Shown piece after piece: positions 15,268 through 23,300 of a DNA stretch of 64,000 nt (the stretch's first letter is position 1; every line of letters starts with the position of its first letter). The position numbers were made by a program, and so were the translations under genes. Origin of the DNA: Mycobacterium lacus (lineage in GTDB: Bacteria > Actinomycetota > Actinomycetes > Mycobacteriales > Mycobacteriaceae); contig NZ_AP022581.1 in the NCBI RefSeq assembly GCF_010731535.1, positions 3,729,952 to 3,793,951 on the forward strand. Direction: 5' to 3'. The notes under the pieces are model-generated. The model did no database searches, was not told the DNA's origin, and saw only the letters and a program-made list of their open reading frames with translations.

Positions 15268-16773
15268 TCAGGCCGTGGGTGCCCAGTTGCCGTGGAACCC
15301 CAGCGGCACCCGCTGCGGCAGGTGCACGGTGGCTATCGACTCGAGGGTCTGGGCATCCAGCAACAGCAGTTGGCCTTCGTCATGACCGCGGTGATACCCG
15401 TACCCCATGAGGATGCCGTCGTCTTCGGCTCTGCTTTCGGGATTGGGCACGAAGGACATCTCGGCGATCAGGAGGTCCGATTCAAGCGCGGCGACTTCGC
15501 TGGATCCGGTCGCGTAGTCGTGCTTGTACAGCGACGTGGTCAGCTCCGATGCGCCTTGGGTCAAGTAGCCGCCGTCGATGCCGAGGGTGTAGCCGAAGCG
15601 ATGCTTGCCACCCAGCAGGGTCTCGTTGATCCGCGGGAACTCCTGCGGCCGTTCGTCGCGGCATTCGGCGGTCATCGCACCGGTGGCCAGGTTGACGGTC
15701 CAGCGGTCGAGGGTGGGTCGGCTGTCGCCAGGACCGCGAAGGTCGCGGTCGAACATCCGTGAGTAGCGCACCACGTCGAGCACCAGCACCTCGGCGCCGT
15801 CACGTTCTTCCGTGTACGCATTGAGCGGATGGAAGACGAAGCAGGGTTCGATGTCGAACCATCGCACGTTATCGTTGCCCCCCTCACGGGGCATCACACC
15901 AATCCGGGCCTGGTGGTTCGGGTCCCATGCATACGGGAACCGGTCGGTGGTGAGCTTGGGATTGCGGTTCATCACGGCCACGATCGGATCGGGTATCCGG
16001 ACCCGCCCGATCAACGACTGCATCGTCAGACGAGCCGCCAAGCTAAGCCACCGTGGCACCTTGACCAGCTGGACCTGTCTGGAATCGAACCTGACCGGCA
16101 GGTCGTAGATCACCACGTACTTGTCGGTCAACGAAAAATCGTGCATCGCCGGCGATCCGCCCACCTCGATGTCGACGGTGCGGCGGGCGTGCCCCTTGGT
16201 GTCGATCACCGAGTACTGCACCGTCCGCCCGCGGGCGAATGAATAGGACACAGCGTGCAATTCGCCGGTCTGCGGGTCCCGGTGCGGATGTGCGGTGTAG
16301 CCCCCGGTCAGCGTGCCGTCGAAGTCGCATGTCCCGATGGTGTCGAGCTCGTCGGTGAGCTCGTAGTTGGCGACTCCGCCCTCGACGAGCGCGAGGGTCC
16401 GTCCGTCATGGGCCAACACACTGGTGTTGGCGCCAATGGACAGCATGCCCGCCCGCGGGTCGAGACGGCTGGGTGCCGGCTCGCCGAGGATCGCGCATAC
16501 GCGCTGGCTGCGCACCCAGCGGTTGCGGTACCAGCGAGCCTGCCCGCCCCGCAGCGCGACCCCGTGAACCATCCCGTCGCCACTGAACCAGTGGTAGGTG
16601 GCGGGATCGACCTCCGCGACCGGGTTGGGCCCGTTGCGCAGATAGCGCCCGTCAAGGTGCTCCGGGATGCGCCCGGTGACCCGCAGATCAGTCGCGGTCA
16701 CTTCCGCGCTTACCGGCGCCAGGAATCCCTCGAGGTACGGATTGTGGGATTTGACGGTTCGCGTCGTTGTCAC
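15268..16773 (-). CDS. carotenoid cleavage oxygenase (Rv0654 homologue)
   Basis: 501 residues, the same length as Rv0654. It has the retinal-pigment-epithelium-65/carotenoid oxygenase signature: LRNGPNPVAEVDP then HWFSGDGMVHG at the N-terminus, and the four iron-ligand histidine regions TAHPHRDPQTGE, PAMHDFSLTDKYV, CFVFHPLNAYTE and GFHGNW. The enzyme cleaves carotenoids or apocarotenoids with O2 and Fe(II) in the cytosol. It starts at GTG after GGAGTTC and is divergent from the TetR-family gene; the shared 62 bp gap holds an ATAACA/TGTTAT palindrome, so control by that repressor is likely. Confidence 0.9.
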   Translation of the reverse strand: MTTTRTVKSHNPYLEGFLAPVSAEVTATDLRVTGRIPEHLDGRYLRNGPNPVAEVDPATYHWFSGDGMVHGVALRGGQARWYRNRWVRSQRVCAILGEPAPSRLDPRAGMLSIGANTSVLAHDGRTLALVEGGVANYELTDELDTIGTCDFDGTLTGGYTAHPHRDPQTGELHAVSYSFARGRTVQYSVIDTKGHARRTVDIEVGGSPAMHDFSLTDKYVVIYDLPVRFDSRQVQLVKVPRWLSLAARLTMQSLIGRVRIPDPIVAVMNRNPKLTTDRFPYAWDPNHQARIGVMPREGGNDNVRWFDIEPCFVFHPLNAYTEERDGAEVLVLDVVRYSRMFDRDLRGPGDSRPTLDRWTVNLATGAMTAECRDERPQEFPRINETLLGGKHRFGYTLGIDGGYLTQGASELTTSLYKHDYATGSSEVAALESDLLIAEMSFVPNPESRAEDDGILMGYGYHRGHDEGQLLLLDAQTLESIATVHLPQRVPLGFHGNWAPTA

Positions 16774-16785
16774 GGCCGAACTCCT

Positions 16786-16809
16786 ATAACATTGTTATTA
16801 CGCTGTTAT
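16786..16809. promoter_or_regulatory. candidate TetR operator between carotenoid oxygenase and tetR genes
   Basis: A perfect inverted repeat ATAACA, T, TGTTAT (16786-16798) is followed by a third half-site TGTTAT (16804-16809). It sits in the short divergent gap, 13 bases before the oxygenase GTG and 38 bases before the regulator ATG, where a bound dimer would block both genes. Confidence 0.55.
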
Positions 16810-16835
16810 TGGCACGGTACGCCGCCGATGAGAAC

Positions 16836-17528
16836 ATGGCAAGGATGACTTCGCAGACGCAAAGCAGTGTTCGTGACGAGTTGCTGCATGCCGCCGTCGC
16901 TCTGCTCGACGAGCACGGGCCCGATGCGCTGCAGACCCGCAAGGTGGCGGCCGCCGCCGGGACGTCGACGATGGCGGTGTACACCCACTTCGGCGGGATG
17001 CGGGCGCTGATCGCCGAGGTCGCCGAGGAGGGTTTGCGGCAGTTCGACGCCGCGCTGTCGGTGCCGCAGACCGCTGACCCGGTGGCCGACTTGCTGGCCA
17101 TCGGTGCCGCCTACCGGCGCTATGCCATCGAACGGCCACACATGTATCGGCTGATGTTCGGCAGCACCAGCGCACAGGGCATCAACGCGCCGGCCGACAA
17201 CGTCCTGACCCTGACGATCCCCGAGATCGAGCAGCGCGACCCCAGCTTCGCGCACGTGGTGCGCGGCGTGCGCAGGTCGATCGTGGCAGGCCGGATCACC
17301 GCCGCCGGCTCCGCGGACGACGACGCCAAAGTGGTTGCCACGGCCGCCCAGTTCTGGGCATTGATACACGGGTTCGTCATGCTCGAGCTAGCCGGTTTCT
17401 ATGGCGATGAGGGCACGGCCGTCGGACCGGTGCTCGGCGCGATGACCACGAACCTGCTGGTCGCCCTGGGCGATTCACCCGAGCAGCTTCGGCTGAGCAG
17501 ACGCAAAAGCGCCCGACACGCCCACTAA
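16836..17528 (+). CDS. TetR/AcrR-family transcriptional regulator (Rv0653c homologue)
   Basis: 230 residues from ATG at 16836 (MARMTSQTQSSVRDELLH). The helix-turn-helix is DALQTRKVAAAAGTSTMAVY followed by THFGGMRALIAEV, residues 25-60, the standard TetR_N pattern. The C-terminal region (WALIHGFVMLELAG) is of the WHG type. It most likely represses itself and the divergent carotenoid oxygenase gene through the palindrome in between; the ligand is unknown. The last codons (RLSRRKSARHAH) are encoded by the left arm and loop of palindrome copy 3, so the C-terminus appears to have been replaced or extended by that repeat. Confidence 0.87.
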   Translation: MARMTSQTQSSVRDELLHAAVALLDEHGPDALQTRKVAAAAGTSTMAVYTHFGGMRALIAEVAEEGLRQFDAALSVPQTADPVADLLAIGAAYRRYAIERPHMYRLMFGSTSAQGINAPADNVLTLTIPEIEQRDPSFAHVVRGVRRSIVAGRITAAGSADDDAKVVATAAQFWALIHGFVMLELAGFYGDEGTAVGPVLGAMTTNLLVALGDSPEQLRLSRRKSARHAH

Positions 17529-17550
17529 TTGGGCGCTTTTGCGGCTGCTC
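17495..17550. repeat. palindrome, copy 3 of the GAGCAGACG family
   Basis: Arms of 20 bp (17495-17514 and 17531-17550) pair with one mismatch around a 16 base loop. The left arm GAGCAGACGCAAAAGCGCCC carries the family core. It sits between the convergent tetR and rplL genes, so it can act as a two-way terminator. The TAA stop of the regulator is in the loop. Confidence 0.88.
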
Positions 17551-17567
17551 GGCGTAGAGAAGTTGAC

Positions 17568-17960
17568 CTATTTGACGGTGACGGTGGCGCCGGCGGCCTC
17601 GAGCTTGGCCTTGGCCTCGTCGGCGGCCTCCTTGGCGACCTTCTCCAGCAGCGGCTTAGGCGCGCCGTCGACCAGGTCCTTGGCCTCCTTGAGGCCGAGG
17701 CCGGAAACGATCTCGCGGACGACCTTGATGACGCCGATTTTCTTGTCGCCGGCGGCCTCGAGGATGACGTCGAACTCGGACTGCTCCTCGGCGGCCTCTG
17801 CCGGGGCACCAGCCGCCGCGGGACCCGCCGCGGCAACGGCCACCGGAGCGGCGGCGGTCACCTCGAAGGTCTCCTCGAACTTCTTGACGAAGTCGGAGAG
17901 CTCCAACAGCGTCATTTCCTTGAACGCGTCAAGCAGCTCGTCGGCAGAGAGCTTTGGCAT
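17568..17960 (-). CDS. rplL: 50S ribosomal protein L7/L12
   Basis: 130 residues. MPKLSADELLDAFKEMTLLE is the N-terminal dimerisation and L10-binding helix, an alanine-rich hinge follows, and the C-terminal factor-binding domain reads FDVILEAAGDKKIGVIKVVR then GLGLKEAKDLVDGAPK. L7/L12 forms the ribosome stalk that recruits elongation factors. It lies 54 bases after rplJ in the usual stalk operon; AGGAAGGA precedes the ATG. Confidence 0.97.
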   Translation of the reverse strand: MPKLSADELLDAFKEMTLLELSDFVKKFEETFEVTAAAPVAVAAAGPAAAGAPAEAAEEQSEFDVILEAAGDKKIGVIKVVREIVSGLGLKEAKDLVDGAPKPLLEKVAKEAADEAKAKLEAAGATVTVK

Positions 17961-18014
17961 GGTCGGCGGTCCTTCCTAATATTCTGCGATTTTTGGGGTT
18001 CACGGGTGCTGGTG

Positions 18015-18563
18015 CTATTCGGCCGAAGCTGGTTCTGGCGCCGGGGCCGCTGCCGCCTTCTTTTCCTGCAATGCGGCCGCGAGCCGGGCCATCTGCGAGG
18101 CGGGCGCATTGAACAGCCCGGCTGCCTTGGCGAGGTTGCCTTTCATCGCGCCGGCCAACTTGGCAAGCAACACCTCACGGGACTCCAGGTCCGCGATGCG
18201 CTCGACTTCGGCGACGGTCAACGGGTGGCCATCCATGTAGCCGCCCTTGATCACCAGCGCCTTGTGCTCTTTGGCGAACGTCTTGATGGCCTTCGCGGCG
18301 TCGACCGGCTCACCGCTGACGAACGCGATCGCCGTCGGGCCGGCGAACAGCTCGTCGAGTCCCTCGACACCGGCCTCCGACGCCGCGCGCTTGATGAGCG
18401 TGTTCTTGGCCACCGCATAGGTGGCGGACCCGCCCAGGGATCGACGCAGCTCGGCCAGGTTGGCCACCGTCAATCCGCGGTATTCGGTGATGACGGTCGC
18501 TGTCGAGGCCTTGAACTGCTCCGCGATGTCTGCAACGGCGGTGGCCTTGTCAGCCTTGGCCAT
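18015..18563 (-). CDS. rplJ: 50S ribosomal protein L10
   Basis: 182 residues from ATG at 18563, opening MAKADKATAVADIAEQFKAS, with the typical L10 segments TEYRGLTVANLAELRR and KNTLIKRAASEAGVEG. The alanine- and lysine-rich C-terminus binds L7/L12 dimers. The ribosome site is a perfect AGGAGGTG. The frame stays open far upstream, but only this ATG has a ribosome site and family similarity. It heads rplJ-rplL, with the promoter and leader between it and the sugar kinase gene. Confidence 0.97.
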   Translation of the reverse strand: MAKADKATAVADIAEQFKASTATVITEYRGLTVANLAELRRSLGGSATYAVAKNTLIKRAASEAGVEGLDELFAGPTAIAFVSGEPVDAAKAIKTFAKEHKALVIKGGYMDGHPLTVAEVERIADLESREVLLAKLAGAMKGNLAKAAGLFNAPASQMARLAAALQEKKAAAAPAPEPASAE

Positions 18564-18780
18564 GCACACCTCCTGAGGTGAAAGTCCGACCTGTCGTCTC
18601 GCGCCACCTCGGAACGCCCAAGAATGAAGTACGCCCCGGCGCAGGAAACGGCCGGGGCGATGAATGGCGCCGACGCGCGCGCCGGCGGTGGTGCCTCGTC
18701 CTCCTGCGTGGGCCGCCGGGATGTTCCCGGACCTTCGACCGATTGCTCGGTGACCGACGGTCTTTGGTGGATCGGCAACC
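18564..18780 (-). promoter_or_regulatory. rplJ leader, possible L10 autoregulatory element
   Basis: The untranslated leader before rplJ contains a strong hairpin on the minus strand: CGCCCCGGC (18651-18659) pairs with GCCGGGGCG (18632-18640) around a ten base loop. Leaders that bind L10-L7/L12 and reduce rplJ translation are known in many bacteria and occupy this position. The full L10-leader consensus was not checked, so the regulatory role is inferred. Confidence 0.45.
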
Positions 18781-18809
18781 ACAATAGCGCGGCAGCTCAG
18801 ATCGGCCAA
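18781..18809 (-). promoter_or_regulatory. candidate rplJ promoter
   Basis: Minus strand: TTGGCC (18804-18809), 17 bases, TATTGT (18781-18786). It lies just upstream of the long rplJ leader and just inside the gap after the sugar kinase gene, giving a leader of about 210 bases. Confidence 0.5.
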
Positions 18810-18817
18810 AACAGCCT

Positions 18818-19747
18818 TCACTGCAATCTGGACGTTGCGCTCCCCGCCAGCCTGGCCGCCCCCACCAGTCCGGCCTCGCCACCGAGCTCGGCGGGCACCA
18901 CGCGTAGGCCGGCCACAAAGTCCAGCCGGGCGTAGTCGGCCAACGCGGCGTGCAATGGGTCGAAGAGCAGGGGCCCGGACTTGGCCACGCCGCCGCCGAT
19001 GACGACCAGGTCCAGGTCGCACACGGCGCCCACCGAGGCGATCATCGCCGCGAGCGCGGTGGCGCCGCGGCGGAACGCCCGCACCGCCACCGCATCCCCG
19101 GCCGTCGCCGCGTCGGCCAGGTCCTTGGCGCCGGCTCCGGGCGCCGCGGGCCAGCCGTTTTCCCGCGCCCAGCGCACCATCGACGGGCCGGCTGCGACGG
19201 TCTCGACGCAGCCGCGACCACCGCACGCGCACCGCCTGCCCGCGTCTTGGACCACCACGTGACCGACGTGGCCGGCATTGCCGGTGCGACCGGTATAGGG
19301 GTGACCATCGAGCACCAATCCACCGCCCACACCGGTCGACACCACCATGCCAAGCATGAAGCGCGCTCCCCGTCCGGCGCCGCGCCAGTGCTCGCCGAGC
19401 GCCATGCATACGCCGTCGCCGCCCAGCCGTACCGGCACCCCGGGAATCATGGCCGCGACCCTGTCCCGCAACGGGAAACCGCGCCAACACGCAATGTTGA
19501 TCGGGCTGACCGTGCCGCCATGCAGGTCGATGGGCCCCGCCGCGGCGATGCCCACGCCACCGATCCCACCGTCGGCCGCGCGCAGCGCGTCGGCGATCAT
19601 CGCGGCGACGGCGGACCACACCTGTTCCGCCCCGCCGTCGGCGGAGGTGGGATTTTCGGCTTTGTAGACCAGCGTGCCTTCGGAATCGGCCAGGCCGGCG
19701 GCGATCTTGGTGCCGCCGATGTCGAGGCAGAGAGTGAGGCTGGGCAT
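18818..19747 (-). CDS. ROK-family sugar kinase, probable glucokinase (Rv0650 homologue)
   Basis: 309 residues. LCLDIGGTKIAAGLAD near the start is the ROK phosphate-binding loop, and GHVVVQDAGRRCACGGRGCV near residue 160 supplies the zinc-binding CxCGxxGCxE motif. The ATG overlaps the TGA of the previous gene by one base (TGATG), which fixes the start at MPSLTLCLDIGG. It would phosphorylate glucose or another hexose with ATP in the cytosol. It follows an Rv0649 homologue and a GH38 mannosidase, so it may act on sugars released from mannan-type glycans; this is inferred from context. Confidence 0.88.
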   Translation of the reverse strand: MPSLTLCLDIGGTKIAAGLADSEGTLVYKAENPTSADGGAEQVWSAVAAMIADALRAADGGIGGVGIAAAGPIDLHGGTVSPINIACWRGFPLRDRVAAMIPGVPVRLGGDGVCMALGEHWRGAGRGARFMLGMVVSTGVGGGLVLDGHPYTGRTGNAGHVGHVVVQDAGRRCACGGRGCVETVAAGPSMVRWARENGWPAAPGAGAKDLADAATAGDAVAVRAFRRGATALAAMIASVGAVCDLDLVVIGGGVAKSGPLLFDPLHAALADYARLDFVAGLRVVPAELGGEAGLVGAARLAGSATSRLQ

Positions 19748-20364
19748 CAGTGCCGGTGGGTGTTGTCGGGCTGGCGTGGGTCGCCGGGATGCTCGTAGCC
19801 GGGTGCCAGCTGGACCAACGCGGCCCGGCGCGCGTCCAGCCATGCCCGGAACGTGCGGCGCCGCGCGGCACCCAGAAGGTGTTCGGTGATCGCGGACCGC
19901 ACGCCTTCCAGCGGCGGGCCGGCGACCGGCGGGGTGCGCCATCCGTCGCGTCCGGTCCGCGGCTCGGCGAACCGCAGCGGGTTGCGAGCGTGGTAGTCGG
20001 CCACGTCGTCGTCGGTGACTCGGACCGCTCTAGTGACGTCCGCGAACAGCGCCCGCGCCCGCGGATCCGCGAGGGTCGCCGCCGCTATGCTGCCAATCTC
20101 CAGCCGCGCCGTCACGTCGGGCAGTAGCTCGGCCTCGGCCGGGGCGTCCTGCGCAGCAAGGCCGCGCTCGGCAGCCTCGGCGGCGATCACTCGCTCGGTC
20201 ACGACCAGTTGGGTGAGCCAGCGCCGCAGTTGCCGTCCCTCGCTGGTGCCGCTTGCTGGCAGCGCGGCCGCACGTGGACCGGTGCGCAGCCACGCCTCTC
20301 GCGCGTCGACCTCCTCGATCGGAACCGGAGCGCCGGCGACGGTCGCGACCGGGTGGACGCTCAT
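19747..20364 (-). CDS. Rv0649 homologue, annotated FabD2 in H37Rv but foldase-like in sequence
   Basis: 205 residues from ATG at 20364 (MSVHPVATVAGAPVPIEEVD), overlapping the mannosidase stop as ATGA and the kinase start as TGATG. H37Rv annotation calls the homologue a malonyl-CoA:ACP transacylase (FabD2), but no GHSxG serine motif or other acyltransferase signature is visible. Instead RRWLTQLVVTERVIAAEAAE, then VTRAVRVTDDDVADYHARNP resemble the helical N-terminal part of SurA/PpiC foldases and peptidyl-prolyl isomerases. No signal peptide or membrane helix is seen. The gene is part of a three-gene coupled operon with the mannosidase and the sugar kinase. Function is unresolved. Confidence 0.75.
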   Translation of the reverse strand: MSVHPVATVAGAPVPIEEVDAREAWLRTGPRAAALPASGTSEGRQLRRWLTQLVVTERVIAAEAAERGLAAQDAPAEAELLPDVTARLEIGSIAAATLADPRARALFADVTRAVRVTDDDVADYHARNPLRFAEPRTGRDGWRTPPVAGPPLEGVRSAITEHLLGAARRRTFRAWLDARRAALVQLAPGYEHPGDPRQPDNTHRH

Positions 20365-23300
20365 TTCACGGTCACCCTCACGGCTGGCGAATAGACCAGC
20401 CGGCCGGCGCAGCCGACCCGAACCAGTGCCCACCACTGGCCCGGTGCCAGCCAGGGTGGCGGGATCACGTCGAAGACGAGTTCGGCGGTACCGCGCGGGG
20501 GCAGGACCGCGCCCAGGGCCGCCGGCCCGATCCACTCCCACGTCCCCCAGGGGCTGATCAGGTGCGCCTCCAGCGCCAACTCGGCCCGGGCGTGGGTGCC
20601 AACCGTGACGGCCAGGCGGGCCGAGTCGCCCGCCACCAGCTCGACGTCGACCGGCTCGTCGACGAGGTACAGCAGCTCCTCTCCCTCGGGGGCACCGACG
20701 GACACCGTGCACACGTCCTCGACCACCTGGCGCCACGCGGCCGGCACTCCGCTATCTGTGATGCGTAGCTGAGCGCGGACGGGATAAAGCCCCGGCTGTG
20801 TGCGCGGCGGGATCGCCAGCACCACGTCGGTCTCCAGGTGCTCGCCGGGGCACAGCGTGAACGGCAGCTCGACGGGCGCGGTCGACCAGCGGTCGGGACC
20901 CAGCACCGCGACCGTGCCGCCCAACGCGGAGTCCGTGCAGCCGCCGGCCGCGGTGAGGCGCAACACCACCTCGTCGCCCGGCTCGGCGCTCACCCGCCGG
21001 GGGTACAGGTGGGCGACGGCCGGCAACCCACCAAGGGGTGCGGGACCGCGGTTGTGCAGCCAATACCGCGAGTAGAGCGGTTGAGCCGTCTCGGCCTGCG
21101 GAGCCAGCGCGGCGCCGTCCGCCGCCAACACCTTGGGTGCGTCGAGGCGGGCCAGCACGGTGGCGATCTGGTAGCCGTGCAGATCGACCGAACCGCGTCG
21201 GCCCGCCTTCTCCAGGGGTCTTTCCCGCAGGTCGGCAAACCGGAGCGCGCGCACCTTGCCCACCTCGGAGCCGATCACGGCGCGGGTGGTCGCCCCGATC
21301 GTTTCCACCAATCGCAGCGTCACCGCGCCTGGGTGCACCGGCTGCGCGCGGCCGGCTACCAGCGGGTTGCCCGCCGCCTTGAGGGCGCCCAGGTGCACCG
21401 AGCCGGCAGGGTCGACCTGCAGCAGCGAACCAACCGCCGGCAGCCGACCCTCCCGTTGCCGCGGAGAGACCGCGAGCAGTGGGTGAGAAAACTGCGCGCT
21501 GCGAACCGGGATCTGGGCGCACCGCCAATCACCGTCGCCGCAGACCAATGCGTAGTCGAAATCATGCGTCCAGTGCTGAAGTTGGAAGTTCGAGCCGTCG
21601 GGTGCGGTGCGGCGCGGTTCGTCGATCCAGACGCCGGACGGCCAGCCGGTACAGGAGCGCATCAACGCGGTGTGCAGGGTGCCCTCGACATCGACGGCAA
21701 AGCTGGGCACCCCGCGGTTGAGCAGCGCGACGGTGCGGGCCTCGAAGGGTTCCATGCCCGCTCGCGCGTGCTGGTCGACCAGGATCTCGGCATCGCCCAG
21801 GTCTTCGGCCAGCGACGCAATCGCGGCGGCGAATTGCTTGTCGTCCCGCCCGTCAATCACCAGCACCGGCAGCGCACGCGGCGCACGCAAGTCGGCGCTG
21901 GGCGTCCAGACCTCGGCCAGCGGGGCCGCCGCCGGCACCCACACCCTGGCCTGACCGGTCCGCGCCAGCTGCCGCTCGAGTTCGGCCGCGTAGATCGAAT
22001 CCGCCGCGGCCAGCACTGCTTTGGTGAACACGTTGCGGGTCGGCCCGCCCAGCGCGATCCGCGTGTCCGGCAGGTTGGAGTCGACGTCGAGGTGGCCGTA
22101 GCGCGGCTTGTCGGCGCCGCTGCAGGTGGCCGTGACTCCGGCGCGGACCAACGCGACCATCAGGTCGCGCGCCATCGGGCCGGACGTCGCCTCCGCGGGA
22201 GACACCACTTCGGCCACCGATACTGCCCGCACCGCCTCACTGCCGAGGCGCACCCGCACGGCCGAGGACAACCCGAACCAGCTGTACGCGGGGTTGTCCA
22301 GCGTCCACAGATGCGTAGCGGTGTCCACCGAGCGAGACCCCTCGTGCAGCAACGCGAAACCGCGCCCGACGACAGCGTCCCCCACCTCGCTGACCGGCAT
22401 CCCGCCGGGCACCGGGCACGGCCAGCGCAGTCGCAACAACCGGTCTTCTCCCGTGAACCCGTCGACGGTGGTGCGGCAGTCCACCCGAGCCACGTCGCGC
22501 CACAGGGTGAGGGTTTGGGTGTAGCGCAGCAGCGTGCCGATCCGGCCCTGCACGACCAGCCGCTGGCCCAGCGGGCCGTGGTAAGCGCGCACCTGTGCGG
22601 GCGATTCCGACGAACAGACCACCGGCCCCCTGGGCAGCAGGTGCCACGGGCCTTCGCCCTGGGTCGGGTGCGACGGGTATTCCTCGTAAACGGCGAGCTC
22701 GTTGCCCACCCGGCCGTCGGCGATCAGCTCTCGACCGTCGCAAACCAGCGAAGAGACCCCAGCGCCACGCGCGGGGTCGACGGCCAAGCGGTAATGCTCG
22801 TTGGCAATCTCAAGGCCAGCGGCCGACTCCCAGCCCGCCCGTTCGCCTGCGGGGACCAACCGGTAGGTACGCCAGCCCAGCGACGGCACATCCCGCGCCA
22901 CCCAGGTGACTGACCACCCGTCGTGCTCGACGTGCGCGGCCACCTCGGTTCCGTCGGAGTCAACCACCCGCACGCCGGCATCCAGCGGCGTATCCAGCCG
23001 GGCGGTGACGACATCGGTGCGCCGGTGGGTCAACGGATTCCACACCGCAACCGAGTCCGCGGGACCGGCTATGGCGCCAGACAGCAACGCCAAAGAGTTG
23101 TCGCGGGCCGCCCGGCCCAGCTCCCACGCGTCGCGCCAGCCGGTCAGCAGGTCGAGGTAGACCTGGTCGGACTCCGAGCCGGTGATGGCGTCGTGGTGGG
23201 CGCCGTAGGCCAACTGCACCCACGCCTTGGCCAACGCCGCCTGCGGGTACTCGGCGCCCGTCATTACCCCGGCGAACACGGCGAAGCGCTCGGCATCCAG

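Noticed and set aside
18564..19871. Long N-terminal extension of rplJ through the leader and sugar kinase gene
   Set aside because: The ATG at 18563 has a perfect ribosome site and matches the L10 N-terminus; the extension is the shadow of another gene.
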